From: Nostoc sp. KVJ20
Lineage (GTDB): Bacteria; Cyanobacteriota; Cyanobacteriia; Cyanobacteriales; Nostocaceae
Assembly: GCF_001712795.1 (NCBI RefSeq)
Contig: NZ_KV757582.1
Location: forward strand, 24,189-62,209
Reading direction: 5' to 3'
DNA length: 38,021 nt
Made by a program: the position numbers and the translations under genes. Positions 8,448 through 15,682 of the stretch are shown piece after piece (the first letter of the stretch is position 1; each line of letters opens with the position of its first letter). A model generated the notes under the pieces. That model searched no databases, was not told the origin of the DNA, and saw only the letters and a program-made list of their open reading frames with translations.

Positions 8448-9548
8448 ACTTTAGAGCCAAAAATACCAGGTATCTCTTTAAACTATGTCGTTCCCACTCC
8501 ACAACCTGAGTTACTGACAGGTGTTCCGGTATTCTTTGGCTTGACATCGCTTAAAGAGGGAGTGAACGAACCAAAAAAGCTAACCTTGGCGACGCATTTT
8601 CAGCAATATTTTGGTCAAGCCAAGGGATATCTAGCAGATGCAATCAAAGGATTTTTTGAAAACGGAGGTCGTCTTTGTTATGTTATAGCCTTATCTGATA
8701 ATACTCTTAAGGCTCTCCAACAAGGTTTAGAGACCAGCGAAGTCTTAGAAAATGTTGATTTGGTTTGTGTTCCCGACATCATGCTTGGTTCAGATGCGGA
8801 AGTTATTCAAAAGCAGCAAGCTATTTTAAAACATTGCGAGCAGATGGGCGATCGCTTTGCCATTCTTGATGCTTTGAATGATGTAGGAAAACTAAATGAC
8901 CAACGCAAACGACTTTCTAGCCAAAATGGGGCATTATATGCACCTTGGCTAAAAGTAGAATTTCGCGTCGATCCGATTCCTCCCTGTGGTCATATTGCCG
9001 GAATATATGCAACTTGCGATCGCACAGTCGGAGTACATGGCGCACCTGCTAATATTCCACTTGCAGGGGTACTGGATCTCAGTTTTCCCCTGACTCCCAC
9101 AGACCAAGAACAGCTTAATCCAAAAAACGCAGCGGGAGTCAATTGTATTCGTAGCTTCCAAGGACGAGGTATGCGAGTCTGGGGAGTGCGTACCCTCAGC
9201 CCCATCGCTGAATGGCAATATGTCAACGTGCGTCGCTTATTTCTCACCTTTGGACGCTGGGTAAATCGTAACTTAGCCGATACAGTCTTTGAACCCAATG
9301 CTTTTCCTTTATGGGTGCGGCTGCAAAGGGAATTAAGCGTTTATTGTGAATCTTTATGGCGACAAGGTGCTATCCAAGGTGCTTTGCCCCAAGAGGCATT
9401 TTATGTCAAATGTGATGCCGAAACTAATCCCCCTGAAAATCGAGAAATGGGACAAGTAATAGCAGAAGTTGGTTTAGCCCCCACTATTCCAGGGGAATTT
9501 ATTCAACTTTTAGTTGTTCAAAGTAGTAGCGGAATTACATTGATATGA
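8442..9548 (+). CDS. Contractile sheath protein 2 (phage tail sheath family)
   Basis: This second sheath subunit of 368 residues is shorter than the first because it lacks the N-proximal insertion. Shared blocks are FFGLTSLKEG, AIKGFFENGGRLCYVIAL, PPCGHIAGIYATCDR, RSFQGRGMRVWGVRTL, RLFLTFGRWV, FEPN and EAFYVKCDAETNPPE. Several sheath paralogues per particle are usual in eCIS, with one often forming the ring next to the baseplate or cap. The ATG at 8442 lies in the last unit of a heptamer array and has no Shine-Dalgarno; the next in-frame Met is far inside the fold, so this start is likely. It is followed by another heptamer array. Confidence 0.92.
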   Translation: MTTLEPKIPGISLNYVVPTPQPELLTGVPVFFGLTSLKEGVNEPKKLTLATHFQQYFGQAKGYLADAIKGFFENGGRLCYVIALSDNTLKALQQGLETSEVLENVDLVCVPDIMLGSDAEVIQKQQAILKHCEQMGDRFAILDALNDVGKLNDQRKRLSSQNGALYAPWLKVEFRVDPIPPCGHIAGIYATCDRTVGVHGAPANIPLAGVLDLSFPLTPTDQEQLNPKNAAGVNCIRSFQGRGMRVWGVRTLSPIAEWQYVNVRRLFLTFGRWVNRNLADTVFEPNAFPLWVRLQRELSVYCESLWRQGAIQGALPQEAFYVKCDAETNPPENREMGQVIAEVGLAPTIPGEFIQLLVVQSSSGITLI

Positions 9549-9550
9549 AG

Positions 9551-9578
9551 GCAATAGGCAATAGGGAATGGGCAATAG
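9551..9578 (+). repeat. Short GGCAATA heptamer array after sheath 2
   Basis: About four imperfect units (GCAATAG/GGAATGG) lie a few bases after the sheath 2 stop codon. They belong to the same heptamer family as the arrays at 8197 and 19346. Confidence 0.7.
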
Positions 9579-9646
9579 TAAAAAAGTGGAAAAAGGAAGT
9601 AGATATGTGTTGAGTGTTTCAAAAATTAAATGGGAATTATATAACA

Positions 9647-9811
9647 CAATACAGTTCAGATAAGACGAAAAAACTTGTAGAGGCGGCGATTTATCGCGTC
9701 TTCAAAGACCAATTACCTACACCAATAACCCTTAACCCAAGCGTATTGTTATATAGCAATACAGTTCAGATAAGACCAAAACACTTGTATAAACGGCGAT
9801 TTATCGCGTCT
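9647..9811 (+). repeat. Direct pair of 55-bp dispersed repeats upstream of the tube gene
   Basis: Two copies, 9647-9701 and 9757-9811, match at about 50 of 55 bases. Each begins CAATACAGTTCAGATAAGAC and ends with GCGATTTATCGCGTCT, which can fold as a GCGAT/ATCGC hairpin. A related copy lies at 36194-36280. The 310-base gap between sheath 2 and the tube gene holds these repeats and no supported gene. Confidence 0.8.
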
Positions 9812-9858
9812 CAAAAACTGATAATTGTTAATTCAAATTTATTGCAGGAGATTCTATT

Positions 9859-10299
9859 ATGCCAACAATTTCTAATCCTCACGACCCATACAGTGGTTAT
9901 AATTTCTGGGTGGAATGGGATGGTATTGTCCATGCTGGTTTTCGTGAATGTAGCGGTTTGACAGCAACTCGCAATGCAGGAACTTACCGAGAAGGAACAG
10001 ATAAAGCATTAAGCCAACGTCAAATTCCCGGTCTTAATACTTATGGCAACATTACCCTAAAACGGGGAATTACCGACAATAAAGAACTGTGGGAATGGCA
10101 CAAAAAACTACAAAATGGTGAAACAGATCGGCGTAATCTTTCCATCATTTTAGCTGATGATAAAGGAGAAGAAAAAATTCGCTGGAATTTAGAAAATAGC
10201 TGGCCTACTACTTGGAATGCTCCAGATTTTAATGCTACCTCAGACGAAGTAGCAATAGAAACTCTCGAATTAGTTCATGAAGGTATCACCATTGGTTAA
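9859..10299 (+). CDS. Inner tube protein (T4 gp19-like)
   Basis: This 146-residue tube subunit belongs to the phage T4 gp19-like family that stacks in hexameric rings to form the inner tube. The N-terminal pattern HDPYSGYNFWVEWDG, then FRECSGL, the middle LKRGITDNKELWEWHKKL and the C-terminal ATSDEVAIETLELVHEGI are all diagnostic. AGGAG (9846-9850) lies 8 bases before the ATG at 9859, so this start is preferred over an upstream TTG. A second, divergent paralogue lies at 10846-11328. Confidence 0.94.
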   Translation: MPTISNPHDPYSGYNFWVEWDGIVHAGFRECSGLTATRNAGTYREGTDKALSQRQIPGLNTYGNITLKRGITDNKELWEWHKKLQNGETDRRNLSIILADDKGEEKIRWNLENSWPTTWNAPDFNATSDEVAIETLELVHEGITIG

Positions 10300-10319
10300 T
10301 ATTTCCCTTCCGCAAAATC

Positions 10320-10682
10320 ATGCAGCAAACTGAATTTCCTTTTATCTTGCCTCAAGGATATCTCGACTCGGAAAGTAACACTCACCGCGAAGGCATTATG
10401 CGCCTTTCCACTGCCTATGATGAAATTGCCCCTATCCGAGATCCAAGGGTGCAAAAAAATCCTGGTTATTTGGTGATTATTCTCTTAGCAAGGACGATAG
10501 TCCAATTAGGAACATTAGACCAAATTAATACCAAAATAATTGAGGGTTTATTTTCAGGAGATTTAGTCTATTTACAGGATTTTTATCAAAGGATTAACCA
10601 AAACGGTCATAGTCGTTTGCGGGTAGCTTGTCCCCACTGTGACGGAGAGTTTGAAGTGGAAACTATTCCCGTGGGGGAGTAG
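10320..10682 (+). CDS. Small conserved eCIS protein, possible tail-assembly-chaperone analogue
   Basis: This 120-residue protein contains MRLSTAYDEIAPIRDPRVQ (about 27-45), the hydrophobic helix GYLVIILLARTIVQLG (about 49-64), EGLFSGDLVYLQDFYQRIN and a C-terminal CPHC pair. I know this pattern as a conserved companion of eCIS and phage tube genes but cannot assign a proven function. Its place directly after a tube gene and before a small overlapping frame is where contractile and siphophage tails encode assembly chaperones. The last codons GTG GGG GAG TAG form one side of a hairpin and a G-run. The following DUF6760 frame is in the -1 frame. Confidence 0.75.
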   Translation: MQQTEFPFILPQGYLDSESNTHREGIMRLSTAYDEIAPIRDPRVQKNPGYLVIILLARTIVQLGTLDQINTKIIEGLFSGDLVYLQDFYQRINQNGHSRLRVACPHCDGEFEVETIPVGE

Positions 10683-10695
10683 TTTGCTACCCCAC
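10671..10695 (+). promoter_or_regulatory. Hairpin enclosing a G5 run and the stop codon at the 10320 ORF / DUF6760 junction
   Basis: GTGGGG and TAG on the left (10671-10676 and 10680-10682, with GAG bulged) pair with CTACCCCAC (10687-10695) around a TTTG loop. The G-run 10673-10677 allows tRNA-Gly on GGG to slip back one base into the DUF6760 frame. This could govern recoding, coupling or mRNA stability; no role is proven. Confidence 0.4.
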
Positions 10696-10834
10696 AGAAA
10701 GACTGCTGGAGGAGGTAGCTTACCTTGCCTACCATTTTCATTGGTCTTACGAACAGATTATGACAATGGAACACCGAGAACGTCAGCAGTGGGTGACGCA
10801 GGTAGCACAAATTAATCAGCGACTTAGCGATTGA
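10682..10834 (+). CDS. DUF6760 / Pvc6-like small eCIS protein, no canonical start codon
   Basis: The open frame reads CYPTERLLEEVAYLAYHFHW, then SYEQIMTMEHRERQQWVTQV and a short tail AQINQRLSD, ending in TGA at 10832-10834. The EEVAYLAYHFHW and MEHRERxxWV patterns are those of the DUF6760 family, a roughly 50-60-residue protein found between tube and LysM genes of eCIS. The frame is open back to 10655 but contains no ATG, GTG or TTG before the conserved part; only two CTG codons (10703 and 10706) could initiate. The left boundary here is where homology begins. It is in the -1 frame relative to the preceding ORF, so a frameshift fusion of about 171 residues is possible. The next gene's TTG overlaps its stop, but the ATG at 10846 is preferred. 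Confidence 0.7.
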   Translation, partial: VCYPTERLLEEVAYLAYHFHWSYEQIMTMEHRERQQWVTQVAQINQRLSD

Positions 10835-10845
10835 ACAGGAAAAAA

Positions 10846-11328
10846 ATGAATCCCAAACTTATCGCACTCAATGCAGCTTTAGCCGCAGGTTCAACAGCCA
10901 GTTTACTGGGACACGACCCCTACATGGCTTATAATTTTGCCGTGGAAATTGGAGGAGTTGTTATTGGTGGTTTTAGCGAGGTTAGCGGTTTAAGTAGCGA
11001 AATTGAGTTGGAATCTTATCAGGAAGGAGGCTTAAACGATTTTACTCATAAATTCCCCAAACATACTACCTATCCAAATTTAATTTTGAGTCGAGGATTA
11101 GTGAATATTGATTTGTTTTATATTTGGTATAAAGCAACTAGTCAAGGGTGGATTCAGCAGTTGAATGGTACGATTATCTTACTTAATAATCAACAAATTC
11201 CGGTGATGTGGTGGACGTTTAAAAAAGCATATCCCGTCAAATGGGAAGGGCCAACTTTTAACGCTAGTAGCGATGAAATTGCTGTAGAAAAAATTGAATT
11301 GGTGCATCAAGGAATTTCTAAGTTATAG
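10846..11328 (+). CDS. Second inner tube protein (T4 gp19-like), probable baseplate-proximal tube subunit
   Basis: The 160 residues have the tube fold signature: HDPYMAYNFAVEIGG, GFSEVSGLSSEIELESYQEGG, NLILSRGLVNIDLFYIWYKA and a C-terminal ASSDEIAVEKIELVHQGI. It has about 25 extra N-terminal residues compared with the first tube protein. In related particles a second tube-like protein forms the initiator ring between baseplate and tube, and its position before the LysM and hub genes fits this. The start is ATG at 10846 with AGGA at 10837-10840. The stop TAG (11326-11328) is the first TAG of a heptamer array. Confidence 0.9.
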   Translation: MNPKLIALNAALAAGSTASLLGHDPYMAYNFAVEIGGVVIGGFSEVSGLSSEIELESYQEGGLNDFTHKFPKHTTYPNLILSRGLVNIDLFYIWYKATSQGWIQQLNGTIILLNNQQIPVMWWTFKKAYPVKWEGPTFNASSDEIAVEKIELVHQGISKL

Positions 11329-11380
11329 GGAGTAGGGAGTAGGGAGTAGGGAGTAGGGAGTAGGGAATAGGGAATAGGTA
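11326..11380 (+). repeat. Heptamer array (GGGAGTA)n after second tube gene
   Basis: About seven units of TAGGGAG and TAGGGAA begin at the stop codon of the second tube gene. They fill half of the 113-base gap before the next gene. A CGTATAGGAG stretch near 11420 may help ribosomes reach the next start. Confidence 0.8.
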
Positions 11381-11441
11381 AGGAGGTTTTTATAGTTGTA
11401 TTCAGCTTCGTAAAAATCGTATAGGAGTTTTATGTTGCATC

Positions 11442-12866
11442 ATGGCAAATTTATCTAATTGGCAAGATTCACTTGATGAGGGGTTAGTAAATCGCCTCCA
11501 TCGTCCCTTGCGTCAACCGGGAATGATGAAAATGGCGATGAGTCAGCGCATTATTAATCGTTGCGATCGCTTTTTAAATCGTTTACCTCTTTTGAATCAA
11601 CAAATGCAACGTTGGGGTAATACTAATACCCTGTCATCTGAGCCTATACCGATTGTTTATGCACAGCCTGTTTCATTAGCAAAAGAACAAGAAGTAGAGA
11701 ATAGGGTACATAATTCTCTGCCAACTGTCTCCCAAGTTGAGCCTTCGTCTAATATAATTCAAAGAAAAATAGATTCTTCTGAATCTTTACCAATTAGAAC
11801 AGTTACTAATACTACCCCTGTACAAAATATTACAGATTTATCAAGTTCTAATTTTACAGATGAGACAACACAATCTTTAACTTTTGAAACGCCAATTAAT
11901 AAAACCCCTATATCTTCATCTGAAGTTCCAGTAATTTCGCCACAAACCATTGCTGAACAATTACCAAAAATAGCAGAAATGGCGTTAATAGATTTGACAA
12001 ACTCGCAAACATCTTTGCCTAATAGCGCTGAATCAAATCTCAATCACCCATCTCAATTGAATGTAGATACCACTTCTATCTCTTCACTAAAAATCCCCAT
12101 AGTTTCGCCACAATCCATTGCTGAAAAGTTACCACAAACAGCAGAAATGTTGTCATCACAAGAATTTACCAGCCTTCCTGATGTAACACTACCTATTATT
12201 CAAGCAAAACTTAATATTGATTCCAGAACACAGCGATCTCTTCCTATTGTTAATGATTTAAATAATTTAGCTGATAAACAACAAACACAAGCAGAGAATT
12301 ATGGAGACAATATAAGCTCAGTCAAGCACGAAAAATTAATATCTCAAATCTCCTCAAAACAACTTCCTATAGTCACTGCACAACCTCTAACTACTCAAGT
12401 TAATTTGAATCAGCAAAAAATATCATCTGCTATCAATTCACCAACTTTTCAAAATCAACCTGCAACGACCCTCAACACACAATTTATTACTATTTCTAAC
12501 TCACAAATTAATCAAAATAATCACAAGCAAAACATATCTCCTCTTCCTGTTGTTTCTGTAACTTCTCCAAGTAACCTATCCTTACAACCTGAATCTTTGC
12601 CTTTAAAGATAGCTAAAACTACCCCATCATCAAAGAGTGATAGCCAGCAATCGAACCTACCGAACCGCAATTCAATATCAAATACGGATTCTTCATCACC
12701 TCCTAGAAGTTTCGCCAGTCCTGTATCACCAACAGAAACCTCGGTTTCGCCAATAGCAACTCAATCCAATATTGACGTTGATGCGATCGCTAGTCAAGTT
12801 GAACGCAAACTAATGCGACGGTTAGTAATTGAAAGTGAACGCAGAGGAAAAAATCGATGGCACTAG
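11442..12866 (+). CDS. Long disordered eCIS protein with repeated PIVxAQP-type motifs and helical C-terminal tail
   Basis: The 474 residues are rich in Ser, Gln, Asn, Thr and Pro. Residues 1-60 look ordered and basic (RLHRPLRQPGMMKMAMSQR). The middle is low complexity with recurring short motifs: IPIVYAQP (about 69), LPTVSQ (93), VPVISPQTIAEQLPKIAEM (162-180), IPIVSPQSIAEKLPQTAEM (218-236), LPIV (267), LPIVTAQP (308) and LPVVS. The two 19-residue copies at 162 and 218 are clearly duplicated. The C-terminus (about 444-474, DAIASQVERKLMRRLVIESERRG) is an amphipathic basic helix of a type conserved in eCIS loci. It overlaps the LysM gene by 10 bases. Function unknown; a tether, filling or length-setting role is possible. 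Confidence 0.75.
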   Translation: MANLSNWQDSLDEGLVNRLHRPLRQPGMMKMAMSQRIINRCDRFLNRLPLLNQQMQRWGNTNTLSSEPIPIVYAQPVSLAKEQEVENRVHNSLPTVSQVEPSSNIIQRKIDSSESLPIRTVTNTTPVQNITDLSSSNFTDETTQSLTFETPINKTPISSSEVPVISPQTIAEQLPKIAEMALIDLTNSQTSLPNSAESNLNHPSQLNVDTTSISSLKIPIVSPQSIAEKLPQTAEMLSSQEFTSLPDVTLPIIQAKLNIDSRTQRSLPIVNDLNNLADKQQTQAENYGDNISSVKHEKLISQISSKQLPIVTAQPLTTQVNLNQQKISSAINSPTFQNQPATTLNTQFITISNSQINQNNHKQNISPLPVVSVTSPSNLSLQPESLPLKIAKTTPSSKSDSQQSNLPNRNSISNTDSSSPPRSFASPVSPTETSVSPIATQSNIDVDAIASQVERKLMRRLVIESERRGKNRWH

Positions 12867-13519
12867 AGAAACTAACTATCAAAGCTGAAAAAAATAACCC
12901 AGGAGACTTTGCTGATAAATTTAAAGTTCTTTTTAATCCTAATCAAGTGGAAATTGTCAAAACAGGCTGGTCAATGGGAAATTATGGCCCAGTTGCATCT
13001 AAAGAATTAACTCAACTTAGTCTTGATTTGTTCTTTGACACCACGCTGATAGGATTTCCCCCAGAAAATGTCCAAAACTATACCCGCAAAATTTTTAGTT
13101 TGACTCAGCCTCGCATTGGCAAAAATCCCAAACGTCCCCCTCGTTGTCAACTGATTTGGGGAACTATATCGGGTAAAGATAGCTTGTTATTACCTGATGG
13201 TTTTTTAGAAAGTGTTACTAAAAAACTGACTCATTTTCTTGAAGATGGTACGCCTGTCAGAGCCACCTTAACCTGTAAATTTAAAGAATGGAAAGAACCG
13301 AAAAAAAAGGCAAAGATTGCTAATCCCATTGATGATCCTGTGAGAATCGTTAAACGAGGAGAAACTTTAAGTAGTATCGCCACTGAAGAATATGGAGATC
13401 CGGGTTTATGGCGTGTAATTGCCGCAGAAAATCGTTTAAACAATCCTCGTATCTTAAATCCTGGAACTGTGCTGACAATTCCTCCTTTGCGAATTACTAG
13501 CCTGACTCAGAGGAGTTAA
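12857..13519 (+). CDS. LysM baseplate adaptor (Pvc7/Afp7-like)
   Basis: This 220-residue baseplate protein joins the tube to the spike hub. The N-terminal part (1-150), with KFKVLFNPNQVEIVKTGW and LDLFFDTTL, is the conserved domain. The C-terminal LysM domain (about 163-210) shows VKRGETLSSIATEEYGDPGLW and NPGTVLTIPP. In this family LysM probably holds protein contacts and is not evidence for peptidoglycan binding by itself. The ATG overlaps the end of the disordered-protein gene, so the two are translationally coupled. AGGAG before the next ATG continues the operon. Confidence 0.92.
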   Translation: MALEKLTIKAEKNNPGDFADKFKVLFNPNQVEIVKTGWSMGNYGPVASKELTQLSLDLFFDTTLIGFPPENVQNYTRKIFSLTQPRIGKNPKRPPRCQLIWGTISGKDSLLLPDGFLESVTKKLTHFLEDGTPVRATLTCKFKEWKEPKKKAKIANPIDDPVRIVKRGETLSSIATEEYGDPGLWRVIAAENRLNNPRILNPGTVLTIPPLRITSLTQRS

Positions 13520-13522
13520 ATC

Positions 13523-14587
13523 ATGCCAAATGATGCTTCCTTATTAAATCCTAATGTCAAAATTTTGGTTCAAAGCAAACCCTTAGCCGCAGAAATAGCA
13601 GCTGATTTGGTATCAGCTTTAGTCTCTGAGGATTTGGAAGCGCCTGGTATGTTCGAACTGCGATTAGTTACTTGGGACTTATTAAAACAAGAAATGACAT
13701 GGGTAGATGACAAAGTATTTGATGTTGGTAATGAAGTAGAAATTCAAATGGGATATGAACAAGAACTCAAAACTATCATGGTGGGGGAAATTACGGGATT
13801 AGAACCAGAATATACCCAGGATGTAGCACCTGTATTAGTAGTGCGTGGTCATGATTTACGCCATCGTTTGTTGCGAGGAAGTCACACAAAATCTTTCCTC
13901 AAAATTAAGGATAGTGAAATTGTCAGTCAAATTGCTAGAACTAGAGGACTTACAGCCAAAGTTACCGATACTAAAGTGAAGTTAGAATATATTTTGCAGC
14001 ATAATCAAACAGATTGGGATTTTTTAAAAGAGAGAGCTAAACGCATTGGTTATGAAGTTGCAGTAGATCAAAAAACTCTCCATTTTCGCCCCCATGAGAA
14101 CGCTACAGAGAAAGTTTTGACTTTAACTTATGGAGAAGATTTACAAGAGTTTTTACCACGCTTAAGTACGATGAATCAGGTACAACAGTTAGAGGTCAAA
14201 GGTTGGATTGCTAAAGAAAAAGAAGAGGTGTCGGGTAAAGCAACAGTAGGAAAAGAAGGTGGCACAATGGGAGGTTTAACTTCTGGGACAAAAGCAGTCA
14301 AAAAAGCCTTTGGTGAATCGAGCTATACGATAGTAAATCAACCTTTGTTAAGTAAAGAAGAAGCCGATAACATGGCATTAGGGCAGTTTCAGGATATGGC
14401 GATCGCCTACATTACTGGTGAAGGAACTTGTCAAGGTAATCCCAATTTACGCGCCGGGAAAGTGATTGAAATTCTTGGACTTGGTAAAAGATTTAACGGG
14501 CTTTATTATATTAAAAGCACGGAACATAGTTATTCACAAAGTCAAGGTTATAGAACTTCATTTACTGTGGGGAGAAATGCTACATGA
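13523..14587 (+). CDS. Baseplate hub protein (gpD / gp27 / VgrG N-terminal-like)
   Basis: The 354 residues belong to the late-control-gene-D/gp27-like hub family, forming the trimeric hub under the tube. Visible family blocks are the N-terminal beta-domain, VVRGHDLRHRLLRG (about 110-123), ILQHNQTDWDFLKERAKRIGYE (about 156-177) and the C-terminal GKVIEILGLGKRFNGLYYI. A Gly/Lys-rich linker sits at about 240-260. GAGGAG (about 13509-13514) precedes the ATG. The stop TGA overlaps the next ATG (ATGA at 14584-14587). The hub and spike are separate proteins here, whereas Pvc8 joins them in one chain. Confidence 0.9.
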   Translation: MPNDASLLNPNVKILVQSKPLAAEIAADLVSALVSEDLEAPGMFELRLVTWDLLKQEMTWVDDKVFDVGNEVEIQMGYEQELKTIMVGEITGLEPEYTQDVAPVLVVRGHDLRHRLLRGSHTKSFLKIKDSEIVSQIARTRGLTAKVTDTKVKLEYILQHNQTDWDFLKERAKRIGYEVAVDQKTLHFRPHENATEKVLTLTYGEDLQEFLPRLSTMNQVQQLEVKGWIAKEKEEVSGKATVGKEGGTMGGLTSGTKAVKKAFGESSYTIVNQPLLSKEEADNMALGQFQDMAIAYITGEGTCQGNPNLRAGKVIEILGLGKRFNGLYYIKSTEHSYSQSQGYRTSFTVGRNAT

Positions 14588-15291
14588 ATGGACTAGAGTT
14601 TTTATTATCAAATAACCAAAACAATCATTTTTACGGCGTAACTGTTGGCATAGTTACTAATAACAAAGACCCAGAGAGATTAGGAAGAATTAAAGTGAAA
14701 TTTCCTTGGCTATCTTCAGAAGAAGAAAGTTACTGGGCTAGAATCGTAACTCTCATGGCAGGAAATGACCGGGGTATTTATTTTTTGCCGGAAGTTGATG
14801 ATGAAGTTTTGGTTGCTTTTGAACAAGGTGATATGAATTTCCCTTACATTCTTGGTGCTTTGTGGAATGGGAAAGATAAACCACCAATAACAAATGAAGA
14901 TGGGAAAAATAATCAACGAGTCATTAAATCTCGAAGCGGTCATAAGATTGTTTTAGATGATACTGAGGAGAATGAACAGATTATTATTCAAGATAAGACT
15001 GGTAAAAATAAAATTGTGATTAATTCTCAAAAAAATAAGATGAATATTCAAGTTGAAAAAGATTTAACTATTGAAACTAAAGGAAAAATTATCTTAAAGA
15101 GTAGTGATGATGATATATCAATTGAATGTAAAAATCTGCAAATAACAACTCAACAAAATTATCAATTAGAAGTAGGTGCAAATTGCACTATTAAAGCTAA
15201 AGCTAAATATGATTTGGAAGCACAGTCTGGTTTAGGGATTAAATGTGCAAATGGAGTGAAAATAAATGATGGTTCATTAGAGGTGATGTAA
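14584..15291 (+). CDS. Baseplate spike protein (gp5/gpV-like OB-fold plus beta-helix)
   Basis: This 235-residue spike has an OB-fold at about 15-100 (VGIVTNNKDPERLGRIKVKFPWL, GIYFLPEVDDEVLVAFEQGD, PYILGALWNGKD). A long beta-helical needle (about 115-230) follows, made of short alternating repeats such as IVLDD, IIIQD, KNKIVINS and NIQVEK. It trimerises and carries the PAAR-like tip. The start overlaps the hub stop (ATGA). The stop TAA overlaps the gp25 start (TAATG) with an excellent Shine-Dalgarno GAGGTGAT (15280-15287) inside this gene, so hub, spike and gp25 are tightly coupled. Confidence 0.92.
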   Translation: MNGLEFLLSNNQNNHFYGVTVGIVTNNKDPERLGRIKVKFPWLSSEEESYWARIVTLMAGNDRGIYFLPEVDDEVLVAFEQGDMNFPYILGALWNGKDKPPITNEDGKNNQRVIKSRSGHKIVLDDTEENEQIIIQDKTGKNKIVINSQKNKMNIQVEKDLTIETKGKIILKSSDDDISIECKNLQITTQQNYQLEVGANCTIKAKAKYDLEAQSGLGIKCANGVKINDGSLEVM

Positions 15292-15677
15292 TGGATATTG
15301 ATTTTCTGGGTGTGGGATGGACTTTACCAATTCAACTTGATGAAAAGGGTCAAATTAAAGTCGCAAAATATGAAGATGTTGTACGTCAATCGATTTGGAT
15401 GATTCTCAGTACTGCCAAAGGAGAACGGGTAATGCGTCCTGACTTTGGCTGTGATATTCACGAAAAGGTGTTCTCTCCTAATAGTTTAGGAACGGTTGGA
15501 CAAATTGTTAGTGATGTGCGCGATGCGTTAATTGAATGGGAACCTCGCATTGATGTTTTAGATGTTGATACAATTTCCGATCGCAACCAACCAAATGTGA
15601 TTTTAATTCAGGTAAATTATCAAGTTCGGACAACAAATAATATTTTTAATTTAGTTTATCCTTTTTACTTACAGTAA
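15291..15677 (+). CDS. Baseplate wedge protein (T4 gp25 / gpW-like)
   Basis: The 128 residues match the gp25-like lysozyme-named family (structural, not enzymatic): GWTLPIQLDEKGQI, EDVVRQSIWMILSTAKGERVMRPDFGCDIHE (about 25-55), then the C-terminal WEPRIDVLDVD. It nucleates sheath assembly at the baseplate. Translation is coupled to the spike through TAATG. It ends 5 bases before the J gene. Confidence 0.94.
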   Translation: MDIDFLGVGWTLPIQLDEKGQIKVAKYEDVVRQSIWMILSTAKGERVMRPDFGCDIHEKVFSPNSLGTVGQIVSDVRDALIEWEPRIDVLDVDTISDRNQPNVILIQVNYQVRTTNNIFNLVYPFYLQ

Positions 15678-15682
15678 TTTTT

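Noticed and set aside
9614..9961. 115-codon frame opening upstream of the first tube gene
   Set aside because: It starts at TTG, runs through the dispersed 55-bp repeats and overlaps the well-supported tube gene in another frame.
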